Shown piece by piece: positions 43,412 to 52,432 of a DNA stretch of 64,000 bases (its first letter is position 1; each line of letters opens with the position of its first letter). A model generated the notes under the pieces. The model saw only the letters and a list, made by a program, of their open reading frames with translations. It was not told where the DNA came from and did not search any database. The DNA is from Luteitalea pratensis (GTDB lineage: Bacteria; Acidobacteriota; Vicinamibacteria; Vicinamibacterales; Vicinamibacteraceae), in NCBI RefSeq assembly GCF_001618865.1, contig NZ_CP015136.1, forward strand, positions 6,979,001-7,043,000. Direction: 5' to 3'. A program made the position numbers and the translations under genes.

Positions 43412-44023
43412 ATGGACATCCTCCTGATTGCCCCGTCGGCTCGGCGCCGCGACCTGCTGCGAGAGCGGTTGCTGGGGGCCGGCCTCGTGCCGGCGGCCGA
43501 AGCTGCGGTGCCCAGCGACGCCGAGGACGTCACCGCGTCGGTCGGGCTGGCCGACGCCGTGCCGGAAGGCCGCGAGTGGATGCAGGCGCTGATGCCACTG
43601 CAGGGCCTGGCCGTCGTCGGCGCGCCGGCGCAATCGGTGGATCGCCTGCGCGACCTGGCCTTGACGGGGTGGGCGGCGCTGCCGGTCGACGTGTCGCCGA
43701 CGCAGCTGCGCAAGGCGCTGGAGATGGTCGACGCCGGCTTCGCGGTGGCGCCGAGCGATTGGCTGCGGCCGGCACCGGCGGCCTCGGTGGTGCCGCGCGT
43801 GGACGTCGACGACGACCTGCAGGATGCGCCGCTGACCGATCGCGAGACCGACGTGCTGGACCTGTTGGCCGAGGGGTTGTCCAACCAGCGGATCGCCGAG
43901 CGCCTCGGCATCAGCCCACACACGGTGAAGTTCCACATCGCGTCGATCTACGACAAGCTCGACGCCCGCACGCGCACGCAGGCCGTGCGCCATGCCCTGG
44001 ACCGCGGCTTGTTACAGATCTAG
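43412..44023 (+). CDS. LuxR-type regulator with pseudo-receiver domain
   Basis: Product of 203 residues. The C-terminal HTH is clear: LTDRETDVLDLLAEGLSNQR (141-160), IAERLGISPHTVKFHIASIY (161-180) and DKLDARTRTQAV. The first 115 residues look like a receiver fold (MDILLIAPSARRRDLLRERL, ALTGWAALPVDVSPTQL), but the acidic pocket and phospho-aspartate are missing, so it is probably not phosphorylated in the usual way. It sits directly behind the HtrA-like gene. ATG 43412 is preferred over a TTG two codons earlier. Confidence 0.82.
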   Translation: MDILLIAPSARRRDLLRERLLGAGLVPAAEAAVPSDAEDVTASVGLADAVPEGREWMQALMPLQGLAVVGAPAQSVDRLRDLALTGWAALPVDVSPTQLRKALEMVDAGFAVAPSDWLRPAPAASVVPRVDVDDDLQDAPLTDRETDVLDLLAEGLSNQRIAERLGISPHTVKFHIASIYDKLDARTRTQAVRHALDRGLLQI

Positions 44024-44031
44024 GAGGTCGT

Positions 44032-44104
44032 GTCTCAGGTCTCAGGTCTCAGGCAACATACAGCCCTGAGCCCAAAGCCCTGAGACCTGAGACTTGAAAC
44101 CTGA
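44032..44104. repeat. Inverted repeat with GTCTCAG heptamer arms between convergent genes
   Basis: GTCTCAG occurs three times in a row (44032-44052). The 15 bases at 44039-44053 pair perfectly with CCTGAGACCTGAGAC at 44079-44093, and further CCTGAG units lie beside the right arm. The site is between the LuxR-type gene (stop 44023, plus) and the enoyl-CoA hydratase gene (stop 44107, minus), so it could serve as a terminator for both. The unit is the same as at 6031 and 48115. Confidence 0.88.
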
Positions 44105-44106
44105 GC

Positions 44107-44877
44107 CTATTTGGCCTGCAGCCGCGACACGAGCAGGTCGCGATAGCACTGGCATTCCTCGTCGAACCAGACGGCGCTGAACTCCGCGGCCATCGCCTCG
44201 ATTTCCTCCGGCGTGTAGGCGGGGCCGCCGCCTGCTTCGACGAGTGCGCGCTTGTGCGCGGCAAACGCACGCGGTGGCTTCGACGCCAGCTGGCGGGCGA
44301 TCGTCAGTGCGCGATGCCTGACGCTGGAGGGCGGCACGAGTTCATCCACGATGCCGTGTTCTTGTGCGCCCTGGGCGCGCCACGCGTGGCCCTCGAGGAA
44401 CATCTGTCGCGCGGTCGGCCCTGGCACCACCGCCGCCAGCGCCTGCACGATGCGCGCGGGCAGGACCACCCCGAGGCTCACTTCGTTGAGCGCGAACTGG
44501 AAGTCGCCTTCCGCCATGACCCGCTCGTCGCAGGCCAGCGCGAGGATCGACCCGCCGGCGTAGGTGTGGCCGTTGAGGCCGGCGACCGTCGGCTTGGGCA
44601 GGTGCCGCAGCGTGTCGAACAAGCGGATGAACCGCGCCATGTAGCGCTTCAGCTTGTCAGGCGCGTACCCGAAGACCTCCTCGACGTCGAAGCCGCCGCA
44701 GAACATCTTGGCCGTGGCACTGGTGACGACCACGCCGTGCGTCCGATCGTCGGCGGCCGCATGGTTGAGGGCCTGCTGGAGTTCGTCGACCATCTCGCAG
44801 GTCAGCGCGTTGGCCTTGCCGCGTGACAGCGTGACGACGAGGATGCCTTCTTCCCGTTCGAGCGTGATGTGCTGCAC
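44107..44877 (-). CDS. Enoyl-CoA hydratase/isomerase family protein
   Basis: Crotonase-fold protein of 256 residues acting on acyl-CoA thioesters. The oxyanion-hole segments are MFCGGFDVEEVF and GLNGHTYAGGSILALACDER, and the start VVTLSRGKANALTCEMVDEL is typical. The catalytic region reads FALNEVSLGVVLP, with the glutamate of NEVSLG present. The reaction (hydration, isomerisation or other) is not fixed by this. It starts at GTG 44877 and is convergent with the LuxR-type gene across an inverted repeat. Confidence 0.85.
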   Translation of the reverse strand: MQHITLEREEGILVVTLSRGKANALTCEMVDELQQALNHAAADDRTHGVVVTSATAKMFCGGFDVEEVFGYAPDKLKRYMARFIRLFDTLRHLPKPTVAGLNGHTYAGGSILALACDERVMAEGDFQFALNEVSLGVVLPARIVQALAAVVPGPTARQMFLEGHAWRAQGAQEHGIVDELVPPSSVRHRALTIARQLASKPPRAFAAHKRALVEAGGGPAYTPEEIEAMAAEFSAVWFDEECQCYRDLLVSRLQAK

Positions 44878-45057
44878 GAGTGACTCCGGGTCGTGGGGCG
44901 CATGAGGCGCGCCTGCGAGCAGTCTATCGCTCTTCGGGACGCCGGATCGCCGACCTTCGGCGTGTGCCTCGAGGCGTCGGCCGCGTGTCGGTCGACCTCA
45001 CGTACAGCGCATCGATGTCGTCATCGACGGCGACGGCCAGCAGTGGTGACATGGCTC

Positions 45058-46155
45058 TCAACCGGCCTTGAACGTCTGGAGCTTGTCGGCCGACCGGACG
45101 ACGTATTCGTGGGCAGCGTCTCCGTCGCACCGCAGGTGGAGCGACACGTCGGGAGCACTGCCGGCGCCGACGCGAACGGCGGCAATGGTGAATCGCGGCA
45201 GTCCGACGCCACGGGACTGCGCGATCGGGCGCGCCGCCTCGGACGCCCGGAGCAGGACTTCGAAGCTGCGCTGGACCGCCTGCCGCGCGAGGTCGAGCGC
45301 GTGGGCGTCGGGGCCGTCCGATCCTCCGGCCATGTGGACGGCAAAGCCGCCATCTTCTCGGTGCGCCCACCACCCACCGTCGGTGGAGGAGAACCTCAAC
45401 GCGCCAAGCACCCGGTCTTCGCGGGCCGAACCCGGCCTGAAGGGCGGCGCCTGCTGCCCATGTGCACCGGAGTGGGCGGCGCCAACGGTCTGGGCGCTGG
45501 GGATACCGGCCTGGGCCAGGATCTCCCGGCCCCCGGAGGCCGGCCGGCTCGTGCGGGCGGGCTTGCTCCTCTTCTGGCGCAGCTTCTCCAGGGTGGCCTG
45601 GTTGGCCCCCTGGACCGACGGGCCGGTCGTACGCCGGCTCCTGCCGCTGGCTTTCATGAAGGCCCTGGCGGCGCTGAAAATGACGATGAGCCCCACGGCC
45701 CAGGGGATCCACGACTCGACGTGATTCAGCGCGTACAGCAGGCCGTTCTGCAGAATATCGGTGGCGTGCCTGGCCGGGTGCCCGGGGTCGTTTTCCGAGA
45801 TGCCGGCCCACGCCCAGTCGGCGAGACGGCCGACGAACACGAACACGAATGGCACCGGCAAGAGGTTGGCCAGGCACCCGAGGCTGCCCTTGGCGACCGC
45901 CGCCCCGGTCGGCTTGCCCTTTTGCGCCGGGGGCGCCGGCCGCTTGAAGACGCCCCTGACCAGCCACGACCAGGCGGCGATGTACAGCCAGAAAGAGGCC
46001 AGGCCGCGAACAAACAGGCTGACATTGCGCTCGTCCTCCCCCGGTTGCGTGCCCAGATGTGCCGAAAGCAGGAAAAGGCCGGTGACGATCGCCAGGTTGA
46101 CGGCCAGCCAGAACGTGGCGCGGAGGACGTGGGCGACCCACTGGGCGACGGGCAT
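45058..46155 (-). CDS. Membrane protein of unknown function
   Basis: I do not recognise this 365-residue product. The N-terminal half has four hydrophobic segments: [60 protein letters not shown] and [20 protein letters not shown] basic, serine-rich linker follows ([12 protein letters not shown] onward), and then a soluble C-terminal domain with [14 protein letters not shown] and [23 protein letters not shown] 46155 has AGGAAG upstream. It is divergent from typA, sharing about 97 bases of upstream region. Confidence 0.72.
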   Translation of the reverse strand: MPVAQWVAHVLRATFWLAVNLAIVTGLFLLSAHLGTQPGEDERNVSLFVRGLASFWLYIAAWSWLVRGVFKRPAPPAQKGKPTGAAVAKGSLGCLANLLPVPFVFVFVGRLADWAWAGISENDPGHPARHATDILQNGLLYALNHVESWIPWAVGLIVIFSAARAFMKASGRSRRTTGPSVQGANQATLEKLRQKRSKPARTSRPASGGREILAQAGIPSAQTVGAAHSGAHGQQAPPFRPGSAREDRVLGALRFSSTDGGWWAHREDGGFAVHMAGGSDGPDAHALDLARQAVQRSFEVLLRASEAARPIAQSRGVGLPRFTIAAVRVGAGSAPDVSLHLRCDGDAAHEYVVRSADKLQTFKAG

Positions 46156-46240
46156 CGGGGCTTCCTCACTCAAACGGCAAAAACACCGGCGCCGAACGGA
46201 TGAGGCCGGACTCAGGGCACACGGCCGTCGCACGGGGCCG

Positions 46241-46246
46241 TATACT
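46241..46246 (+). promoter_or_regulatory. -10-like TATACT, six bases before typA
   Basis: TATACT (46241-46246), GGTGGG, ATG 46253. Transcription would begin at the start codon. This is the best-matching member of the leaderless group. Confidence 0.5.
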
Positions 46247-46252
46247 GGTGGG

Positions 46253-48085
46253 ATGTCTGCTGCCGAACACGTCCGACAGATTGCCAATCCTCATCGCCGG
46301 AACGTCGCCATCATCGCCCACGTGGACCACGGCAAGACCACGCTGGTCGATGCGATGTTCGCGCAATCAGGGACGTATCGCTCCAACGAGCGGGTGGCCG
46401 ATCGCGCCATGGACTCCATGGACCTCGAGCGCGAACGGGGCATCACCATCATGGCCAAGAACACGGCCGTGCGGTACCTCGACACCATCATCAACATCTG
46501 CGACACGCCGGGCCACGCCGACTTCGGGGGCGAGGTGGAGCGCACGCTGTCGATGGTGGACGGCGTCGTGCTGTTGGTGGACGCGTCGGAAGGCCCCCTG
46601 CCCCAGACGCGGTTCGTGCTCCGCAAGGCCCTCGAGCGCCGCCTCGAGCCGATCGTCGTCATCAACAAGGTCGACCGGCCGGATGCGCGCGTGCAGGAGG
46701 TGCTCAACGAGGTCTACGACCTGTTCATCGACCTGGACGCCGACGAGGATCAGCTGAACTTCCCGGTGATCTACGCCGTCGCCCGCGACGGCCAGGCGAG
46801 CCTGGACCCGAACACGCGCGGCGAGGACCTGCGGCCGCTGTTCGACGCGATCCTCGAGCACACGCCCCCGCCCAAGGGCGATCCGGCAGGCGTGCTGCAG
46901 ATCCTCATCGCCAACCTCGATGCCAGTGAATACCTCGGACGCATCGCTATCGGCCGCATTTTCAACGGCCGCGTGCAGATTGGCGACTTCGTCGGCGTCT
47001 GCAAGCTGGATGGGTCGGTGCAGCAGATGCGGGTGACCAAGCTGTTCGCTTTCGACGGCCTGAAGCGCGTCGACGTCCAGGAAGCGGCCGCCGGCGACAT
47101 CGTCTGCCTCGCCGGCATGGAGGACATCACGATCGGCGAGACGGTGACCAGCGCCGAGACGCCCAAGGCGATCGCGCCGATCGCGGTGGACGAGCCGACG
47201 GTGTCGATGATCTTCGGCGTCAACACGTCGCCCATGGCCGGACGCGACGGTCAGTTCGTGACGTCGCGCCAGATCAAGGAGCGCCTGGAGAAGGAACTCC
47301 TCGGCAACGTCTCGCTGCGCGTCGAGCCTACCGACACGCCCGAGCAGAGTCGTGTCATCGGCCGTGGCGAGCTGCAGCTGTCGATCCTGATCGAGATGAT
47401 GCGCCGCGAGGGCTTCGAGCTGCAGGTGTCGCGGCCGGAGATCGTCACCCGCGACAGCGACAAGGGCCGCCTGGAACCGGTCGAGGACGTGGTCATCGAC
47501 GTGCCCGAGGACTTCCAGGGCGTGGTAATCGCGGCGCTCGGCATTCGCAAGGGCACGATGACCAAGATGGTCAACAACGGCAGCGGCCGCGTGCGCCTCG
47601 AGTTCAAGGTGCCGGCACGCGGGTTGATTGGTTTCCGGTCGCAGTTCCTGACCGACACCAAGGGCACCGGCATCATGAATCACATCTTCGCGGGCTGGGA
47701 GCCGTGGGCCGGGCCGATTCCGTCACGTCCCACCGGTGCCCTGGTGGCCGACCGCACCGGCATCGCGACGGCGTTCGCGATCGCCAACCTGCAGGACCGC
47801 GGCGAGATCTTCATCGACCCGACGACCGACGTCTACGAAGGCATGTTGATCGGCGAGAACTCGCGCAACAACGATCTCGACGTCAACGTCTGCAAGGAGA
47901 AGAAGCAGACCAACATGCGCGCCTCGTCGGCCGACGAGGCGATCCGCATCATCCCTCCCCGCAAGCTGGGGCTGGAAGGCGCAATCGAGTTCATCAACGA
48001 CGACGAGCTGGTCGAGATCACGCCGAAGTCGATCCGGCTGCGCAAACGCATCCTGGCCCAGAACCAGCGTCCCCGCCGGGATTGA
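46253..48085 (+). CDS. typA: Ribosome-associated GTPase TypA/BipA
   Basis: Translational GTPase of 610 residues that binds the ribosome and helps growth under stress, including 50S assembly in the cold. The G motifs are complete: [15 protein letters not shown] (G1), [14 protein letters not shown] (G2), [14 protein letters not shown] (G3) and NKVDRPDAR (G4). The BipA C-terminal region shows [20 protein letters not shown] and [18 protein letters not shown], then [16 protein letters not shown], which separates it from EF-G and LepA. The ATG directly follows a -10-like hexamer. It is convergent with the histidine kinase gene across an inverted repeat. Confidence 0.97.
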   Translation: MSAAEHVRQIANPHRRNVAIIAHVDHGKTTLVDAMFAQSGTYRSNERVADRAMDSMDLERERGITIMAKNTAVRYLDTIINICDTPGHADFGGEVERTLSMVDGVVLLVDASEGPLPQTRFVLRKALERRLEPIVVINKVDRPDARVQEVLNEVYDLFIDLDADEDQLNFPVIYAVARDGQASLDPNTRGEDLRPLFDAILEHTPPPKGDPAGVLQILIANLDASEYLGRIAIGRIFNGRVQIGDFVGVCKLDGSVQQMRVTKLFAFDGLKRVDVQEAAAGDIVCLAGMEDITIGETVTSAETPKAIAPIAVDEPTVSMIFGVNTSPMAGRDGQFVTSRQIKERLEKELLGNVSLRVEPTDTPEQSRVIGRGELQLSILIEMMRREGFELQVSRPEIVTRDSDKGRLEPVEDVVIDVPEDFQGVVIAALGIRKGTMTKMVNNGSGRVRLEFKVPARGLIGFRSQFLTDTKGTGIMNHIFAGWEPWAGPIPSRPTGALVADRTGIATAFAIANLQDRGEIFIDPTTDVYEGMLIGENSRNNDLDVNVCKEKKQTNMRASSADEAIRIIPPRKLGLEGAIEFINDDELVEITPKSIRLRKRILAQNQRPRRD

Positions 48086-48093
48086 TGCCTCAC

Positions 48094-48166
48094 GTCTCAC
48101 GTTTCAAGTCTCAAGTCTCAGGCACGTACTGCTTGAGACCTGAGACCTGAGACCTGAGTTCCTGAG
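48094..48166. repeat. Inverted repeat with GTCTCAR heptamer arms between typA and the kinase gene
   Basis: Left arm: GTCTCAC, GTTTCAA, GTCTCAA, GTCTCAG (48094-48121). Right arm: GCTTGAG, ACCTGAG three times, then TTCCTGAG (48131-48166). The arms are reverse complements apart from a few changes and the loop is about 9 bases, so a very tight hairpin is possible. It lies between convergent genes, 8 bases after the typA stop. Confidence 0.88.
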
Positions 48167-48186
48167 CTCCTGTAGTCCTGAGGCCC

Positions 48187-50529
48187 TCACGCAAGCTTTT
48201 CGAGCGACGGCTCCTGTCGCGCGACGACGCCGACGCCGAGACGGTCCAGGAGCTCGTCGAACGCCGCCTTGCGCAGCGGCTTGGCGAGGTAGTCGTCCAT
48301 GCCGGCCGCGAGGCATCGCTCGCGGTCGCCGGTCATCGCATGGGCGGTAAGGGCGACGATCAGGGTGCCACGCACGCGGCGCCGCTTCTCGACCGCCCGG
48401 ATCTGCGCGGCCGCCTCGAGGCCATCCATCTGCGGCATCTGCACGTCCATCAACACCAGGTCGAAGCGCTCACGGTGCCACGCTTCCAGCGCCTCGATGC
48501 CCGTGCTGGTCATCACGATCTCGCACCCGCGTCGCGACAGCAACTGCTGGACGACACGCTGGTTCACTACGTTGTCGTCGGCGACGAGCACTTTCGGCGC
48601 GCGCACCGGGCGCGGCACGACACCCGTTGCCCCCCGGGACGGTACGGAGTGCGGGTTCGCGTCGGCGGCCGACTGGGTCAGCGCGGCCGCGATCACCGCA
48701 GCCACCGTCGGCCGGCGCAGGGGCTTCACGAGTTGGCCTCGCTGCGAGGTCGCGCCACTCTCGCTCGAGAGCGTCAGCTCGAGCACCGGCACGCCCTTTC
48801 GCGCAACGGCCGCGACCTCGGCGTCGACCGATTCGAGCGACTCGCGATCGATGAGGACCAGGCCCCAGCGGCGTTCCCGGAGCAGCGGTCCCAGGGTGCC
48901 ATCGTTGTCGGCGCGGGTGACGATGGCGCCCCACCCCTCGAGCCACCCGGCGAGCACGTCGCGCGACGCGTGATGGCGGTCCGCCAGCAGCACCGTGCGT
49001 CCGTCCAGTTCCTGCGGCCGTGCCTCGCCAGCGACCGACGCGACCGCGGCAACACCGACCGGCAGGCCGAACGAGAACGAACTGCCCTGCCATTCCTCGC
49101 TCTCCACGCTCAATTCTCCGCCCATGAGGTGAATGAGGCGGGCACAGATGGCGAGGCCCAGGCCGTTGCCCTCGAACAATTGCGGGGTGCCCGTCATGGC
49201 CTCGTGCAGCGTCTGCCGAATGACGTCCTGGCGTACTGGAGATATTCCGACGCCGGAATCGGAGACGCGGACGCGCAGGGTGGCACGACCAGCATCGTCG
49301 GCCTCGTCGAGGCCAACGCGCAGGCGCACGAAGCCGACGTTGGTGAACTTCACGGCGTTACCGAGCAGGTTCATCAACACCTGTCGCAGGCGTGCGGGGT
49401 CGGCGATGATCCTCGAGGGCAGCCGCACGTCCTGATCCCAGGCCACGTCGAGATCCTTCTGGTGCGCGCGGACGGCGACGGCCTCGAGGGCATCGTGCAC
49501 CACCGCCGTCAGGTCGAAGGGCACGGCCCCGATGTCGACCCGGCCGGCCTCGATGCGCGAGAGGTCCATCACGTCATCCATCACCGTGATGACGGCCTCG
49601 GACGAACGGCGAATGGTATCGAGATATTCCCGTTGGGTCGCCGTGAGCGACGTATCGAGCGCAAGCTCGGTCATGCCCAGCACGCCGTTCATCGGCGTGC
49701 GGATTTCGTGGCTCATCGTCGCCATGAACTGGGTCTTGAAGCGATTGGCGCTCTCGGCCCGCTCCTTGGCCTCCCGCAGTTCCGCAGTGCGTTGCGCCAC
49801 TGTCTGCTCGAGTTGGTCGCGATGACGCTGCAGGTCCCGGTCGCGCGCGGCCAGGTGCGAGAGCATGCCGTTGAAGGCGCGCACCAGCACGCCCACTTCG
49901 TCGTCGGTGACCCGCTCCGGCAGCGGCACGTCGAAGCGCTCCGTGCGCATGACCTCGTCGGCAGCGATTGACAGCTGGCGAAGCGGCTTGACGAGGGGAC
50001 GCTGAAGGGCGGCCCCGAGCACGTACGCGAGACCGAGCGAGACGACGAAGACCGCGAAGAAGATCGTCAGCGTGTCGCGCCTGCGCGCCTCGACGCGACG
50101 CATGTCCGTTTCCACCAGCACCGAACCGACACACCCGTCGCGGAGGCAGATGTCGCGCACGACCCGGACCCCGGTGCTGGCCTGGACCGTGCCAGGACCT
50201 GGCGCGATGGCGGGCGCCGGCGGGCCGTCCTGCCCGCGCAACTCGGTGAACAACGCGCCGTCCTTGCGATAGAGGGCCGCGACGCGGAGATCGGGTCGCG
50301 GACCCAGGGCGGCGAGCGCCTCGCGCGCGAGCCGGGGATCCTCGACAGTCAATGCTCCAGCGCTGTTCTCGCCGACGACGAGCGCGATCGCGTCGATCTC
50401 CTGCCCGAGCGCCGTTTGCGACGTGGCGTTGTCATACAGCATGAGCCCGAGCCCGTTGAGGGCGAGGGCGCACATGATCGTCGCCACGAGGACGACGGTC
50501 AGCTGGCGGCGAAGTGAGTGGCGGAGCAT
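48187..50529 (-). CDS. Hybrid sensor histidine kinase with two receiver domains
   Basis: Membrane sensor of 780 residues. A first membrane helix (about 10-31) and a second (about 155-175) flank a periplasmic sensor of some 120 residues. A HAMP segment follows ([20 protein letters not shown]), then HisKA with the phospho-histidine H274 ([17 protein letters not shown]). The ATPase domain has [18 protein letters not shown] and [11 protein letters not shown]. The first receiver (about 480-600) is weak: its acidic pocket is largely lost although VLIDRES is present. The second (about 625-745) is complete, with [23 protein letters not shown] and YLAKPLRK. The output partner is not in the window. Confidence 0.9.
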   Translation of the reverse strand: MLRHSLRRQLTVVLVATIMCALALNGLGLMLYDNATSQTALGQEIDAIALVVGENSAGALTVEDPRLAREALAALGPRPDLRVAALYRKDGALFTELRGQDGPPAPAIAPGPGTVQASTGVRVVRDICLRDGCVGSVLVETDMRRVEARRRDTLTIFFAVFVVSLGLAYVLGAALQRPLVKPLRQLSIAADEVMRTERFDVPLPERVTDDEVGVLVRAFNGMLSHLAARDRDLQRHRDQLEQTVAQRTAELREAKERAESANRFKTQFMATMSHEIRTPMNGVLGMTELALDTSLTATQREYLDTIRRSSEAVITVMDDVMDLSRIEAGRVDIGAVPFDLTAVVHDALEAVAVRAHQKDLDVAWDQDVRLPSRIIADPARLRQVLMNLLGNAVKFTNVGFVRLRVGLDEADDAGRATLRVRVSDSGVGISPVRQDVIRQTLHEAMTGTPQLFEGNGLGLAICARLIHLMGGELSVESEEWQGSSFSFGLPVGVAAVASVAGEARPQELDGRTVLLADRHHASRDVLAGWLEGWGAIVTRADNDGTLGPLLRERRWGLVLIDRESLESVDAEVAAVARKGVPVLELTLSSESGATSQRGQLVKPLRRPTVAAVIAAALTQSAADANPHSVPSRGATGVVPRPVRAPKVLVADDNVVNQRVVQQLLSRRGCEIVMTSTGIEALEAWHRERFDLVLMDVQMPQMDGLEAAAQIRAVEKRRRVRGTLIVALTAHAMTGDRERCLAAGMDDYLAKPLRKAAFDELLDRLGVGVVARQEPSLEKLA

Positions 50530-50591
50530 CGTCGAGCGGGAAGGTTCCTCGACGTAAATCGGCGGCGGCGGGAAAATACTGAGGCCACGTC

Positions 50592-50647
50592 GGGCACCGG
50601 GCACCGGGCAACGGGCACCGGGTTCCGGGTTCCGGGTTCCGGGTGTT
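50592..50647. repeat. Heptamer tandem array GGGCACC / GGGTTCC, eight units
   Basis: Eight 7-base units follow without gaps: GGGCACC twice, GGGCAAC, GGGCACC, GGGTTCC three times and GGGTGTT. It lies about 60 bases upstream of the kinase start, between it and the EamA gene. A short palindrome with arms CGTCGACCT and AGGTCGACG follows near 50649. No facing arm with the same unit was found. Confidence 0.9.
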
Positions 50648-50740
50648 GCGCGTCGACCTGAAGGTCGACGTCTACGTGATGTGTGGTGTCTCCGGGTACC
50701 CCGCGCCCGGTACGCGATCGAGGCGTGTCCGCCCGCCGTC

Positions 50741-50789
50741 AAGCATCAAGCATCAAGCATCAAGCGTTCGGCGTTAAGCGTTAGGCGTT
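50741..50789. repeat. Heptamer tandem array AAGCATC / AAGCGTT, seven units
   Basis: Seven 7-base units: AAGCATC three times, AAGCGTT, CGGCGTT, AAGCGTT and AGGCGTT. The array ends 2 bases before the EamA stop (50791, minus strand). It is a second, unrelated heptamer array in the same 261-base gap as the one at 50592. Confidence 0.9.
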
Positions 50790-50790
50790 A

Positions 50791-51705
50791 CTACGCCTCT
50801 GCCGGCGCGTCGTTGTCCTCGCGGGGGGCCGGCGTGCGCCTCCATCGCGTCAGCAGGACCCCAGCGGCGACGAGCACGGCGCCGATCAGGCGTATGCCCG
50901 CCAACCGTTCTCCGAGCCACACCATCGCCGACAGCAGCGCCGCCACCGGTACGACGTTGGAATAGATCGACGTGCGTGACGACCCGAGGTGCCGCACGCC
51001 CGTGTACCACGCCGTGTACGAGAAGTTCAACGCCAGCAGCGACGAGAAGACCACGCACACCCACGCGATGAGGCGGACGTCGGCCCATGGCGTGCGCGCG
51101 AAGTCCGGGATCGAGAACGGCAGGAACAGCGCCGTGCCGATCGCCATCGACAGGCCGGTGATCACGAGCGGGGAGTATCGGGCGAGCAATGGCCGGCCGG
51201 CCACGGTGTAGACCGTCCAGCAGAGGACGCACGCGACCATCATCAGGTCGCCCGAGGGCGAACTCACGCCCGCGGCTGCGCCACCGAAGACGATCAGACT
51301 GACGCCGACAAACGACAGTGCGGTGCCGAGCCAGTGCTGCAGCGGCAGCCGCTCATGGCCGACGGCAGCCGAGACGATGCTCACCGCCGCGGGCGTGCAG
51401 GCGATGATGATCGAGGCATTCATCACGCTGGTCCGCTCGAGGCCGGTGATGAACAGCATCTGGTAGCCGAACTGCCCGATGACCCCGAGCAGCAGCACGA
51501 CGGCCCAGTCCCGGGTCGTCAGCCGGGCGACATGCTCGCGGCGCCGCGTGGCATAGATGACGATGAGAAAGACGACCGACGCGATTGACAGCCGCAGCGC
51601 GTTGAAGGTCCGCGGCGGCACTTCCTGCAGGACGAACTTGATGACGCTGTAATTACTGCCCCAGATGATCGCGGTCAGCAGCAGATACAGGTCAACCCGC
51701 GTCAT
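50791..51705 (-). CDS. EamA/DMT-family transporter
   Basis: Ten-helix inner membrane transporter of 304 residues, made of two EamA repeats. The first repeat begins LYLLLTAIIWGSNYSVIKFV, the second near LMMVACVLCWTVYTVAGRPL, with ASIIIACTPAAVSIVSAAVG and SNVVPVAALLSAMVWLGERL as the corresponding proline-containing segments. Drug or metabolite export is usual for the family; the substrate is unknown. It starts at ATG 51705, downstream of the ATP synthase genes on the same strand but separated by a 184-base repeat-bearing gap. Confidence 0.87.
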   Translation of the reverse strand: MTRVDLYLLLTAIIWGSNYSVIKFVLQEVPPRTFNALRLSIASVVFLIVIYATRRREHVARLTTRDWAVVLLLGVIGQFGYQMLFITGLERTSVMNASIIIACTPAAVSIVSAAVGHERLPLQHWLGTALSFVGVSLIVFGGAAAGVSSPSGDLMMVACVLCWTVYTVAGRPLLARYSPLVITGLSMAIGTALFLPFSIPDFARTPWADVRLIAWVCVVFSSLLALNFSYTAWYTGVRHLGSSRTSIYSNVVPVAALLSAMVWLGERLAGIRLIGAVLVAAGVLLTRWRRTPAPREDNDAPAEA

Positions 51706-51710
51706 GGATC

Positions 51711-51843
51711 AGGACCTCAGGATCACAGGAAGACAGGATCACAGGAAGACAGGAGAGCACGGCGGAAAGGACTGGCACGGCGGGATACCCATCCGTGCAC
51801 CAGCCTCCCGTGTTTCCTGCGTTCCTGTGTTCCTGAGTTCCTG
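51711..51843. repeat. Inverted repeat with octamer arms (AGGANNNC / NNTTCCTG)
   Basis: Left arm: AGGACCTC, AGGATCAC, AGGAAGAC, AGGATCAC, AGGAAGAC, AGGAGAGC (51711-51758). Right arm: GTTTCCTG, CGTTCCTG, TGTTCCTG, AGTTCCTG (51812-51843). The arms are broadly complementary, with 8-base periodicity in both. It lies between the EamA start and the atpE stop. Confidence 0.85.
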
Positions 51844-51889
51844 CCGGAGGCGGGCCCGATGCCACGCTCCGGCGGATTCTTCGTTAACG

Positions 51890-52249
51890 CTAGACCAGGG
51901 GCGCCAGGCCGAGGGCGCCAGCGCGGACGAAGAAGATGATCAGGGCGACGAGCAGCACGTAGATCACGAGCGACTCGATCAGCACGAGGCCGAGCAGGAG
52001 GGCGCCACGGATCTGGTCGGCCGCACCAGGGTTGCGGGCGATGCCTTCGGCGGCCGCGCTGACCGCCCGGCCCTGGGCCATGGCGCCGAACGCGGCGGCG
52101 AAGGCGAGCGCGAAGCCGGCCGTGGCCACGGCCCACTGGGTCACGCTCGGAGCCACGGCGCCAGCCGCGGCGGCTTGCTGTGCGTACACCGGCGACAGCA
52201 GACCGGCGGCCGCCACCAGGGCGAGAACTGCGTAGAACTTCTTCATCAT
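51890..52249 (-). CDS. atpE: ATP synthase subunit c, with signal-peptide-like N-terminus
   Basis: Ring subunit of the membrane motor. The 119-residue product has about 23 extra residues that look like a cleavable signal (MMKKFYAVLALVAAAGLLSP, ending VYAQQ), then two helices. Helix 1 carries Q59 in GAMAQGRAV, the loop is ARNPGA, and helix 2 carries the ion-binding glutamate E92 in LIESLVIYVLL. Q59, E92, S93 and Y97 align with the Na+-binding set of Ilyobacter (Q32, E65, S66, Y70), although the threonine after the serine is leucine here. ATG 52249 has GGAGG seven bases upstream. No b or F1 subunit gene follows. Confidence 0.92.
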   Translation of the reverse strand: MMKKFYAVLALVAAAGLLSPVYAQQAAAAGAVAPSVTQWAVATAGFALAFAAAFGAMAQGRAVSAAAEGIARNPGAADQIRGALLLGLVLIESLVIYVLLVALIIFFVRAGALGLAPLV

Positions 52250-52432
52250 GCGAATGCCTCCTCGAGGCCCATCAACCACGTGTCGTCGGCATTAAAGGTC
52301 GCGACCCCTGAGGGTCGCCGGCGTCGCCTGTGGCGCGCCTGAGGTCGAATCGCAGACCGGGGCCCGACGCTTGCCGAGATCTGCCGACCGTGCCGTCACC
52401 GCGCCTCGAGGCGCCGCGACGGAAATCCGCAC

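Noticed and set aside
44893-46203. 436-residue plus-strand frame opposite the unknown membrane protein
   Set aside because: Arg/Gly/Pro-rich shadow; the minus strand has hydrophobic helices and a good ribosome site.
50592-50789. CRISPR-like array
   Set aside because: Units are 7 bases long and directly tandem, without spacers; no cas genes are present.
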